A stretch of DNA of 64,000 bases, taken from assembly GCA_020161775.1 (NCBI GenBank), contig JAIUOW010000007.1, positions 148,633-212,632 of the forward strand, given 5' to 3'. Of this stretch, positions 1-7,496 are shown one piece after another; positions within the stretch are counted from its first letter, which is position 1; every line of letters starts with the position of its first letter. The notes under the pieces are model-generated. The model was not told the DNA's origin. It made no database searches and saw only the letters and a list, made by a program, of their open reading frames with translations. Position numbers and translations under genes: made by a program. The DNA is from Pseudomonadota bacterium (GTDB lineage Bacteria; Pseudomonadota; Gammaproteobacteria; Burkholderiales; Burkholderiaceae_C).

Positions 1-536
1 CCACCATTTACGTGCTGCACCGCGTGGGCCCGGCCGATCCGGCCGTGCAGCACATCATGACCACCACACTGGGCGCAGCCCTGCTGCTCACCGCCGCGGC
101 CACGCTGTACAAGGCCGTCAAGGGCAAGGCCACGCCCCGCCACATCGACGCGGCCCAGCTGGCGCTGGCGGCCCGCCCGCGCCACCGGGCGCTGCCGGTG
201 CTGTTTGGCGCAGCCATCGGCACGCTGGTGTCGCTCACCTCCGTGGGTGCGGGCGCCATTGGCGTGACGGCGCTCATGCTGCTTTACCCCGCGCTGCCGC
301 TGCCGCGCATCGTGGCTGCCGACATCGCCTACGCCGTGCCGCTGACGCTGGTGGCCGGCCTGGGCCATGCGTCCATCGGCTCGGTGGACTGGCAACTGCT
401 GGGCCTGCTGCTGGCGGGCTCGCTGCCCGGCATCTGGCTGGGCTCGCGCCTGGTGGCGCGCACGCCTGACCGGGTCATCCGCTCATTGCTTTCCGTCCTG
501 CTGGCCTACGCCGGCGCCAAGTTGATCTCCATCTGA
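1..536 (+). CDS. TSUP (TauE/SafE) family membrane permease, C-terminal part
   Basis: The reading frame is open from the left edge (first full codon at base 3) to the stop at 534-536, so the N-terminus lies outside the window and 177 residues are visible. They are very hydrophobic, with several predicted membrane spans and short Gly-rich turns (SVGAGAIGVTALMLL, LLAGSLPGIWLGSRL) typical of TSUP permeases. This family moves sulfite, sulfonates or other small organic anions across the inner membrane. The gene ends 13 bp before cysI and faces the same way, so a role in sulfur oxyanion transport for the assimilation pathway is a fair inference. The substrate cannot be read from the sequence. Confidence 0.8.
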   Translation, partial: TIYVLHRVGPADPAVQHIMTTTLGAALLLTAAATLYKAVKGKATPRHIDAAQLALAARPRHRALPVLFGAAIGTLVSLTSVGAGAIGVTALMLLYPALPLPRIVAADIAYAVPLTLVAGLGHASIGSVDWQLLGLLLAGSLPGIWLGSRLVARTPDRVIRSLLSVLLAYAGAKLISI

Positions 537-549
537 AGGAGACCCCACG

Positions 550-2370
550 ATGTACCAATACACCGATTTCGACAAGAACTTCATCAAGCTGCGCGCCGCG
601 CAATACCGTGAACAGCTGGGCCGCCACCTGGGCGGCACGCTCAGCAACGAGGAATTCCTGCCGCTGCGCCTGCAAAACGGCTGGTATGTGCAGCGCTACG
701 CCCCCATGCTGCGCATTGCCGTGCCGTATGGCGAGATCTCCAGCGCCCAGCTGCGCGTGCTGGCCAAAATTGCCCGCGAATACGACCAGCCATCCGATGA
801 ACTCTTTGCCCAGGCACGTGCCACGCAGGACGCGCTGGGCCCCGTCGCCCTGCCCGGCGGCGGCTCGGCGCACTCGAAGCTGACCACGGGCTACGGCCAC
901 TTCACCACCCGCCAGAACGTGCAGTTCAACTGGATTCCGCTGAGCAGGAGCGCCGACGTGATGGACCTGCTGGCCAGCGTGAACATGCACGGCATCCAGA
1001 CCAGCGGCAACTGCATCCGCAACATCACCAGCGACGAGCGCGCCGGCATTGCCATTGACGAAATCGCCGACCCCCGGCCGTTTGCCGAGATCCTGCGCCA
1101 GTGGAGCACGCTGCACCCTGAATTCGCCTTCCTGCCGCGCAAGTTCAAGATCGCCATCACGGGCGCCATCGAAGACCGCGCCGCGGTCGCCTGGCACGAC
1201 GTGGGTCTGCATGTCATCCGATCCAGCGATGGAGAGGTGGGTTTTCGCGTCCTCGTTGGCGGCGGCATGGGCCGCACGCCGGTCATTGCCACGACCATCC
1301 GCGAGTTTTTGCCCTGGCACCAGATCCTGAACTACCTGGAAGCCGTGGTCCGCGTGTACAACCGCTGGGGCCGGCGCGACAACAAGTACAAGGCGCGCAT
1401 CAAGATCCTGGTCAAGGCCGAAGGCCAGCGCTACATCGACGAGGTGGAAGCCGAGTACCGCAGCATCCTTGATCACGATGGCGCCCCCCACACCATCAGC
1501 CAGGCCGAACTGAACCGCGTGAGCGCGTCGTTTGTGCCGCCCGCGCTGCAATGTGACCGCAAGACGGCTGACGCCAAGATCGCCCACATCCTGCGCGCAG
1601 CCGCCGAGGACGACGTGGAATTCGGCCGCTGGCTGCACCAGAACGTGGCCCCGCACAAGAACCCCGACCTGCGCGCGGTCACGCTGTCGTTCAAGCGCCT
1701 GGGCCAGGCCCCCGGCGATGCCACGGCCGACCAGTTGGACAAAGCCGCCGAGCTGGCCGACCTGTTCAGCGCCGGCGAGGCCCGCGTCACGCACGACCAG
1801 AACCTGCTCTTGCCCTGGGTGCGCTGCGACGCCCTGCCCGAGCTGTGGCGCGCCGCGCGCAAGGCCGGCTTTGCCCGCCCCAACATCCGGCTTCTGACCG
1901 ACATGATCGCCTGCCCGGGCGGTGATTTCTGCTCGCTGGCCAATGCACGCTCGCTGCCGCTGGCCGAAGCCATTACCGCGCGTTACCAGGACCTGGACGA
2001 ACTGCATGACCTGGGCGAGATCGACCTGCACATCAGCGGCTGCATCAACAGCTGCGGTCACCACCACAGCGGCCACATCGGCATCCTGGGCGTGGACAAG
2101 GACGGCAAGGAGTGGTACCAGATCACGCTGGGCGGCTCCGACGGTTCAGCCCTGAGCGGCGAGCCCGTGCCCGGCAAGGTCGTGGGCCCGTCGTTCAGTG
2201 CCGCCGAGGTGCCCGAGGTGATCGAGGCCGTACTGGACACCTACCGCGAGCACCGCGAGACCCGCGGCGACAAGGCAGAGACCTTCATCGACACGCTGCG
2301 CCGCGTGGGGATGGAGCCGTTCAAGGCCGCCGCCAATGCCGCGCGCTTTGCCAACCTGCAAGCCGCCTGA
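550..2370 (+). CDS. cysI: Assimilatory sulfite reductase hemoprotein (siroheme/4Fe-4S)
   Basis: A 606-residue protein of the nitrite/sulfite reductase family, which reduces sulfite to sulfide with six electrons in the cytoplasm. The four cysteines that hold the siroheme-linked 4Fe-4S cluster are at residues 455 and 461 (CPGGDFC) and 498 and 502 (CINSC), followed by GHHH. Two ferredoxin-like half-domains precede each catalytic half. The start has a good ribosome site (AAGGAG at 537-542). No flavoprotein subunit (cysJ) lies nearby; the ferredoxin and ferredoxin reductase downstream may supply electrons instead. A nitrite reductase is the main alternative, but the cysH-cysD-cysN neighbours argue for sulfite. 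Confidence 0.93.
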   Translation: MYQYTDFDKNFIKLRAAQYREQLGRHLGGTLSNEEFLPLRLQNGWYVQRYAPMLRIAVPYGEISSAQLRVLAKIAREYDQPSDELFAQARATQDALGPVALPGGGSAHSKLTTGYGHFTTRQNVQFNWIPLSRSADVMDLLASVNMHGIQTSGNCIRNITSDERAGIAIDEIADPRPFAEILRQWSTLHPEFAFLPRKFKIAITGAIEDRAAVAWHDVGLHVIRSSDGEVGFRVLVGGGMGRTPVIATTIREFLPWHQILNYLEAVVRVYNRWGRRDNKYKARIKILVKAEGQRYIDEVEAEYRSILDHDGAPHTISQAELNRVSASFVPPALQCDRKTADAKIAHILRAAAEDDVEFGRWLHQNVAPHKNPDLRAVTLSFKRLGQAPGDATADQLDKAAELADLFSAGEARVTHDQNLLLPWVRCDALPELWRAARKAGFARPNIRLLTDMIACPGGDFCSLANARSLPLAEAITARYQDLDELHDLGEIDLHISGCINSCGHHHSGHIGILGVDKDGKEWYQITLGGSDGSALSGEPVPGKVVGPSFSAAEVPEVIEAVLDTYREHRETRGDKAETFIDTLRRVGMEPFKAAANAARFANLQAA

Positions 2371-2380
2371 GGACCGCACC

Positions 2381-2755
2381 ATGAAACTGATCAAATCCGC
2401 TGAACAGGCCGGCACCGCCGGCAAGGTGATCACGCTGGCCAATGACGCCAGCCCGCTGGAGCTGCTGCTGGACGGCGTGGACTGCATCGAGTTGCAGTTT
2501 CCCAAATTCACCGACGGCCGGGCGTACAGCCAGGCTTTCCTGCTGCGCCGCCGCCTTGGCTTTGCCGGCGACATCCGCGCCACCGGCGACGTGCTGGTGG
2601 ACCAGCTGGCACAGATGCAGCGCTCGGGCTTTTCCAGCGCCGTGCTGCGTGAGGACCAGGACGCGGTGCTGGGCGAGCAGCTGCTGCGGCACTACCCGGC
2701 GTTCTACCAGGGCGATGCGGTCCATACCGCGCCCCATTTTGCGAAGGTGGCGTGA
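2381..2755 (+). CDS. DUF934 family protein of the sulfite reduction operon
   Basis: A 124-residue cytoplasmic protein matching the DUF934 family, which is typically found directly after cysI in beta- and alphaproteobacteria and is described as a probable accessory factor for sulfite reduction. Its biochemical role is not established. The ATG at 2381 lies 10 bp after the cysI stop and is preferred to upstream in-frame starts inside cysI. Visible motifs include FTDGRAYSQAFLLRRRLGF, typical of the family, and no cofactor-binding cysteine cluster. Its position between cysI and cysH indicates translation from one polycistronic mRNA. Confidence 0.88.
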   Translation: MKLIKSAEQAGTAGKVITLANDASPLELLLDGVDCIELQFPKFTDGRAYSQAFLLRRRLGFAGDIRATGDVLVDQLAQMQRSGFSSAVLREDQDAVLGEQLLRHYPAFYQGDAVHTAPHFAKVA

Positions 2756-2757
2756 AC

Positions 2758-3519
2758 ATGGGCAATGCGATTGAACTGAACGCCCGGCCATCGGCAGATT
2801 TCGACCTGAAGCTGGCCGAAACCAGGGCCCTGCTGCGCCGCGCCGCTGCCGCCTATGCGCCGGTCAAGCAGGCGTCCAGCCTGGGCGCCGAGGACGTGGT
2901 GATCACCCACCTGATCAACAGCCTCGAACTGGACATCCCCGTTTTCGTGCTGGAAACCGGCATGCTGCACCCGCAGACGCTGGCGCTGCTGGAGCGCACC
3001 CGCGCCACCTCGCGCGCGCCGGTGCAGGTGTACCAGCCGGTCAATGAAACCGTCATCCAGTTCGTGGGCCGCGAAGGCAAGGACGCGATGTACAAGAGCA
3101 TTGAGCTGCGCAAGGCCTGCTGCCACATCCGCAAGATGGAGCCGCTGGAGCGCGCGCTGGCCGGCCAGCGCGCCTGGATCACCGGCCTGCGCAAGGAGCA
3201 ATCTCAAGCCCGCGCCGACGTGCCGCTGATCGACACCAGCGACGAAGGCAAGACCGGGCGGGTCAAGCTCAACCCGCTCGCAGCCTGGACCTGGGGTGAC
3301 GTGTGGCACTACATCAGCACCAACGGCGTGGACTACAACCCGCTGCACGACGAGTTCTTCCCCAGCATCGGCTGCGCGCCGTGCACCCGTGCCATCAGCC
3401 TGGGCGAGGACTTCCGCGCCGGGCGCTGGTGGTGGGAGGCGGATATGGAAGGTGGAGCGGCCAAGGAATGCGGCCTGCACGTGAAGAACAACGAACCGCA
3501 AGAAAAGGTGGCCGCATGA
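2758..3519 (+). CDS. cysH: Phosphoadenylyl/adenylyl-sulfate reductase, APS-type with 4Fe-4S cluster
   Basis: A 253-residue thioredoxin-dependent reductase making sulfite from adenylyl sulfate. Cys121-Cys122 (KACCHIRK) and Cys206/Cys209 (GCAPC) form the CC...CxxC set that binds a 4Fe-4S cluster; this marks enzymes that use APS directly rather than PAPS. The catalytic cysteine is Cys238 in ECGLH. The ATG at 2758 sits 8 nt after an AAGGTGG ribosome site; a GTG at 2752 overlapping the preceding stop is also possible. The direct use of APS fits the lack of a CysC kinase gene or CysC domain in this cluster. Confidence 0.93.
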   Translation: MGNAIELNARPSADFDLKLAETRALLRRAAAAYAPVKQASSLGAEDVVITHLINSLELDIPVFVLETGMLHPQTLALLERTRATSRAPVQVYQPVNETVIQFVGREGKDAMYKSIELRKACCHIRKMEPLERALAGQRAWITGLRKEQSQARADVPLIDTSDEGKTGRVKLNPLAAWTWGDVWHYISTNGVDYNPLHDEFFPSIGCAPCTRAISLGEDFRAGRWWWEADMEGGAAKECGLHVKNNEPQEKVAA

Positions 3520-4448
3520 ACGCCCGCACCGAACCCCAGCTGCTCACGCACCTGAGCAACCGCCACCTGGACGCGCTGGAAGAAGAAACCATCTTCATCC
3601 TGCGCGAAGTGGCCGCCACGTTCGAGCGGCCCACGCTGCTGTTCTCCGGCGGCAAGGATTCGCTGGTGCTGCTCAAGTGCGCCGAAAAGGCCTTTGGCAA
3701 AGGCCGCATCCCCTACCCGCTGCTGATGATCGACACGGGCCACAATTTCCAGGAGGTCACGGATTTCCGCGACTTCCGCGCGAAGGAGCTGGGCGCCGAG
3801 CTGATCGTGCGCAGCGTGGAAGATTCCATGAAGCGCGGCACCGTGCGCCTGGCGCACCCCGGTGAAAGCCGCAACGTGCACCAGTCGGTGACGCTGCTGG
3901 AGGCGATTGATGAATTCCGCTTTGACGCGCTGATCGGCGGTGCCCGCCGCGACGAGGAGAAGGCCCGCGCCAAGGAGCGCATCTTCAGCCACCGCGACAG
4001 CTTTGGCCAATGGCAGCCCAAGGCCCAGCGGCCCGAGCTGTGGACATTGTTCAACACGCGGCTGCAGCCGGGTGAGCACTTTCGCGTGTTCCCGATTTCC
4101 AACTGGACCGAACTGGACGTGTGGCAGTACATCGAGCGCGAGCACGTCGCGCTGCCATCCATTTACTACGCGCACCAGCGCCAGGTGGTGGAACGCAAGG
4201 GCCTGCTGGTCCCGGTGACGGAGCTGACGCCGCCGCGCGAGGGTGAAACCGTGCAGACGCGCACCGTGCGCTTTCGCACCGTGGGCGACATCACCTGCAC
4301 CTGCCCGGTGGACAGCCCCGCGGCGTCCGCCGCCGAGGTCGTGATTGAAACCCTGGCCGCCGACGTGAGCGAGCGCGGCGCCACCCGCATGGACGACAAA
4401 ACCTCAGATGCTTCAATGGAGAAGCGCAAGAAAGATGGGTACTTCTGA
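3516..4448 (+). CDS. cysD: Sulfate adenylyltransferase subunit 2
   Basis: A 310-residue PP-loop ATP pyrophosphatase-type enzyme; with CysN it makes APS from ATP and sulfate. The PP-loop motif FSGGKDS is near residue 46, followed by the family signatures MIDTGHNF and GGARRDEEKARAKER, and the conserved C-terminus ends in KRKKDGYF. The ATG overlaps the cysH stop by 4 bp (ATGA), which fixes the start. An in-frame open stretch upstream lies inside cysH and is not used. The stop overlaps the first base of the cysN start, consistent with translational coupling of the two subunits. Confidence 0.96.
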   Translation: MNARTEPQLLTHLSNRHLDALEEETIFILREVAATFERPTLLFSGGKDSLVLLKCAEKAFGKGRIPYPLLMIDTGHNFQEVTDFRDFRAKELGAELIVRSVEDSMKRGTVRLAHPGESRNVHQSVTLLEAIDEFRFDALIGGARRDEEKARAKERIFSHRDSFGQWQPKAQRPELWTLFNTRLQPGEHFRVFPISNWTELDVWQYIEREHVALPSIYYAHQRQVVERKGLLVPVTELTPPREGETVQTRTVRFRTVGDITCTCPVDSPAASAAEVVIETLAADVSERGATRMDDKTSDASMEKRKKDGYF

Positions 4449-5752
4449 TGGGCGCCGCACACATGGAACACCTGAGCACTGACACCAGCACGGCCCTGCG
4501 CTTCATCACCTGCGGGTCGGTGGACGACGGCAAGAGCACGCTGATTGGCCGCCTGCTGGTGGACAGCAAATCCGTCCTGCAGGACCAGCTGGCTGGCGTG
4601 CAACGCGCGGGTGAGACCGACCTGGCGCTGCTGACGGACGGCCTGAGCGCCGAGCGCGAGCAGGGCATCACCATTGACGTGGCCTACCGCTATTTCGCCA
4701 CGCCAGTACGCAAGTTCATCATCGGCGACACGCCGGGCCATGAGCAGTACACGCGCAACATGGTCACGGCGGCGTCCAGCGCCGACGCCGCCGTGGTGCT
4801 GGTGGACGCCACCAAGCTGGACTGGCAGAACCCTCGGCTGGAGCTGCTGCCGCAAACCCGGCGCCATTCGCTGCTGGTCAACCTGCTGCGCGTGCCGTCC
4901 ATCGTGTTCACGGTGAACAAGCTGGACGCCGTGGCCGACCCGGCATTGGCCTTCGGGCACATCAGCGCCGCGCTGCAGGCCTTTGCCGCCGCCGCCGGCA
5001 TTGCCGTGCGCGCCATCGTGCCGGTTTCAGCCCTCAAGGGCTTCAACGTGGTGGACGCAGAGCCTGGCTGGGCCGGCTACCACGGCCCCACCCTGCTGGC
5101 GCTGCTGGAGCAATTGCCCGCCACGCCCGCCGATACGACCGAGGCCTTTGCGTTCCCGGTGCAGTGGGTGGAGAAATTTTCCTCGTCGTCGGACACCTCG
5201 CAGGGCCGCCGCGTGTTCTGGGGCCGTGTGGCCACCGGCGGCGTGCAGCCCGGCCAGGCCGTGAAGGTCATGCCCGGCGGGCAGACCGCGCACGTGGCCC
5301 AGGTGCTGGACCATGTGCGCGAGCCGCGCCCCGTGCTGGCCGGCCACAGCGCCGGCATCGTGCTGGACCGCGAGGTGGACGTATCGCGCGGCGACTGGTT
5401 GCTGGCCGATGCCGGCGAACAGGGCGAAGCGGCAGTGACGCCCCTGCGCGACATCCAGGCCACCGTTGCATGGATGGACGACGAGCCGCTCGTCGCCGGG
5501 CGTGTGTACTGGGCGCTGCATGGCCACCGCTGGGTCAAGGCCAAGGTGCGCCGCGTCGTGCACCGGCTGGACGTGAACACACTGGCCGAGGAAGACGCCT
5601 CCCAGTTACCGCCCAACGCCATTGGCCATGTGGAGCTGGCCTTGCAGGAGCCGCTGGCGGCCCTGCCCTATGCCCGCTCGCGCGTGCTGGGCGCCCTGGT
5701 GCTGGTGGACACCGCCACCCACAAAACCTCGGCCGCCGCGCTAATCCGTTGA
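4448..5752 (+). CDS. cysN: Sulfate adenylyltransferase subunit 1 (GTPase)
   Basis: A 434-residue EF-Tu-like GTPase that drives APS formation by CysD. The G1 loop GSVDDGKST is at the N-terminus, the G3 motif DTPGHEQ and the G4 motif NKLD follow, then two beta-barrel domains. The length is that of a stand-alone CysN: there is no C-terminal APS kinase (CysC) domain, matching the APS-type CysH in the operon. The first ATG (4448) shares a base with the cysD stop; Met6 is a second possible start. This looks like the last gene of the sulfate block, as a 102-bp gap follows. Confidence 0.95.
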   Translation: MGAAHMEHLSTDTSTALRFITCGSVDDGKSTLIGRLLVDSKSVLQDQLAGVQRAGETDLALLTDGLSAEREQGITIDVAYRYFATPVRKFIIGDTPGHEQYTRNMVTAASSADAAVVLVDATKLDWQNPRLELLPQTRRHSLLVNLLRVPSIVFTVNKLDAVADPALAFGHISAALQAFAAAAGIAVRAIVPVSALKGFNVVDAEPGWAGYHGPTLLALLEQLPATPADTTEAFAFPVQWVEKFSSSSDTSQGRRVFWGRVATGGVQPGQAVKVMPGGQTAHVAQVLDHVREPRPVLAGHSAGIVLDREVDVSRGDWLLADAGEQGEAAVTPLRDIQATVAWMDDEPLVAGRVYWALHGHRWVKAKVRRVVHRLDVNTLAEEDASQLPPNAIGHVELALQEPLAALPYARSRVLGALVLVDTATHKTSAAALIR

Positions 5753-5854
5753 CCCGCATCAATCGACCCTTTGACCCACGTGGCTACGATGGCAGCCGCA
5801 TAGACGGAAACCCAATAAAATCAAGGGTTTGTACCGATCACACGAAAAATCCCA

Positions 5855-6184
5855 ATGACTCACGTTGTCACCGAAGCCTGTATCCGCTGCAAATACACCG
5901 ACTGCGTGGATGTCTGCCCCGTGGATTGTTTCCGCGAAGGCCCCAACTTCCTCACGATCGACCCGGACGAATGCATTGACTGCGCCGTGTGCATTCCGGA
6001 ATGCCCGGTCAACGCCATCTATGCCGAGGAAGACGTGCCGTCCGACCAGATCGCCTTCATCCAGCTGAATGCCGACCTGGCCAAGCTGCCCGGCTGGAAG
6101 AGCATCACCAAGCGCAAGGAGCCCCTGCCCGACGCCGACGACTGGAAAGACAAGGCCGGCAAGCTGCCCGAGCTGCTGCGCTGA
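5855..6184 (+). CDS. fdxA: Seven-iron ferredoxin (3Fe-4S/4Fe-4S)
   Basis: A 109-residue bacterial ferredoxin of the Azotobacter FdI type. The N-terminal half carries two cysteine sets: [17 protein letters not shown], where spacing fits a 3Fe-4S cluster, and [12 protein letters not shown] for a 4Fe-4S cluster; an acidic C-terminal extension follows. It is a soluble one-electron carrier. The gene sits 6 bp before a ferredoxin-NADP reductase, so the two probably form a pair that passes electrons from NADPH, possibly to the sulfite reductase upstream. That link is inferred from position only. Confidence 0.93.
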   Translation: MTHVVTEACIRCKYTDCVDVCPVDCFREGPNFLTIDPDECIDCAVCIPECPVNAIYAEEDVPSDQIAFIQLNADLAKLPGWKSITKRKEPLPDADDWKDKAGKLPELLR

Positions 6185-6190
6185 GAACCC

Positions 6191-7291
6191 ATGAACCTCC
6201 AGCCCGGCCAGGAAGTGATCAGCACCGCCGCCATCCATGACGGCCCGATCGAGACCGACGCGGTCATCATTGGCGCGGGCCCGGTGGGCCTGTTCCAGGT
6301 GTTTGAGCTGGGCCTGCTGGAAATCAAGGCCCATGTGATCGATTCGCTGGCCTACCCAGGCGGCCAGCCGGTGGAGCTTTACCCCGACAAGCCCATCTAT
6401 GACATCCCGGCCATCCCCGTGTGCACCGGCCAGGAACTGACCGACGCGCTGCTCAAGCAGATTGAGCCCTTTGGGGCGACCTTCCATCTGGGCCAGACCG
6501 TCACGCAGGTCCAAAAGCAGGACGACGGCCGCTTTGCGCTGCAGACCTCGCGGGGCACGCGCTTTCTCACCCGCACCGTATTCATTGCGGCGGGCGTGGG
6601 CGCCTTCGAGCCGCGCACGCTCAAGGTGGACGGCCTGGACAAATTCGACGGCTCCCAGCTCTTCTACCGGGTCAGGAATCCAGCCGACTTTGCCGGCCGC
6701 AACCTGGTCATCGTGGGCGGCGGCGACTCCGCGCTGGACTGGACCCTGAACTTCGCGGCCGATGGCCCCCACAAGGCCGAAAGCGTCATCCTGGTCCACC
6801 GCCGCGACGGCTTCCAGGCCGCGCCGGCCAGCGTGGCCAAGATGCGCGCGCTGTGCGAAGCCCTTGAAATGCAGTTCATCGTGGGCCAGGTCACGGGCTA
6901 CGACGAAAAGGACGGCAAGCTCACCGGCGTGAAGGTCACCGGCGCCGACGCGGTCACCCGCGTGGTGCCGCTGGACATGCTGCTGGTGTTTTTTGGTCTC
7001 TCACCCAAGCTCGGGCCCATCGCCGAATGGGGCCTGGACATCGAGCGCAAGCAGTTGGTGGTGGACACCGAAAAGTTTTCGACCAGCGTGCCCGGCATTT
7101 TTGCCGTAGGCGACATCAACACCTATCCGGGCAAGAAAAAGCTCATCCTGAGCGGCTTTCATGAGTGCGCGCTGGCGGCCTTTGGTGCGGCGCCCTTCAT
7201 CTTCCCGGACAAGAAAATCCACCTGCAGTACACCACCACCTCGCCCAAGCTGCACAAGGTGCTGGGCGTGGAATCCCCCGTCTTCGATTAA
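6191..7291 (+). CDS. Ferredoxin-NADP reductase, thioredoxin reductase-like type
   Basis: A 366-residue FAD/NAD(P)-binding protein. An FAD dinucleotide fold opens at about residue 25 ([10 protein letters not shown]) and a second, NADPH-binding fold lies in the middle ([11 protein letters not shown], then HRRDGF). The CxxC redox motif of true thioredoxin reductases is missing, which assigns it to the TrxB-like ferredoxin/flavodoxin-NADP reductases. The C-terminal FAD motif [11 protein letters not shown] is clear, and the tail continues beyond it as in this reductase group. It follows fdxA by 6 bp. The redox partner is probably FdxA. Confidence 0.9.
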   Translation: MNLQPGQEVISTAAIHDGPIETDAVIIGAGPVGLFQVFELGLLEIKAHVIDSLAYPGGQPVELYPDKPIYDIPAIPVCTGQELTDALLKQIEPFGATFHLGQTVTQVQKQDDGRFALQTSRGTRFLTRTVFIAAGVGAFEPRTLKVDGLDKFDGSQLFYRVRNPADFAGRNLVIVGGGDSALDWTLNFAADGPHKAESVILVHRRDGFQAAPASVAKMRALCEALEMQFIVGQVTGYDEKDGKLTGVKVTGADAVTRVVPLDMLLVFFGLSPKLGPIAEWGLDIERKQLVVDTEKFSTSVPGIFAVGDINTYPGKKKLILSGFHECALAAFGAAPFIFPDKKIHLQYTTTSPKLHKVLGVESPVFD

Positions 7292-7310
7292 ACTTCGCAC
7301 CGCGTTCGCA

Positions 7311-7419
7311 AGAGCGCACATCCGCTAGGGGTGTTGCCCGGCTGCCATCGGCAACCGGGCGACTGAGAAAGTCCCTTTGAACCTGATTGAGGTAATCCTC
7401 GCGCAGGGAAGCAAGCTCT
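7311..7419 (+). promoter_or_regulatory. TPP (thiamine pyrophosphate) riboswitch
   Basis: The RNA carries the THI-element signatures in order: CTAGGGGTG at 7325-7333, CTGAGA at 7363-7368, and GAACCTGATTGAGGTAATCC with GCGCAGGGAAGC up to 7412. A GC-rich helix (TTGCCCGGCTGC...GGCAACCGGGC) fills the P3 arm. The closing stem may be AGAGC (7311-7315) with GCTCT (7415-7419). Downstream, GGTGGC (7422-7427) can pair with GCCACC (7450-7455) as a possible expression platform; there is no T-run, so control at translation is more likely than termination. It precedes the TonB-dependent receptor by about 80 nt. Confidence 0.93.
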
Positions 7420-7496
7420 CCGGTGGCGCCCTTTTCTCCCGGGCAACCTGCCACCCAGGCAAGCCGACCTGCCATTACGTTGGAAGACAAGACGTC

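Noticed and set aside
475-2076. A 533-residue open frame on the minus strand opposite cysI
   Set aside because: It is a GC-driven shadow: no family motif, no ribosome site, and the plus strand is clearly cysI.
7377-7496. A longer N-terminus for the TonB-dependent receptor from TTG 7377
   Set aside because: This stretch is the 3' half of the TPP riboswitch; the signal peptide begins at ATG 7497.
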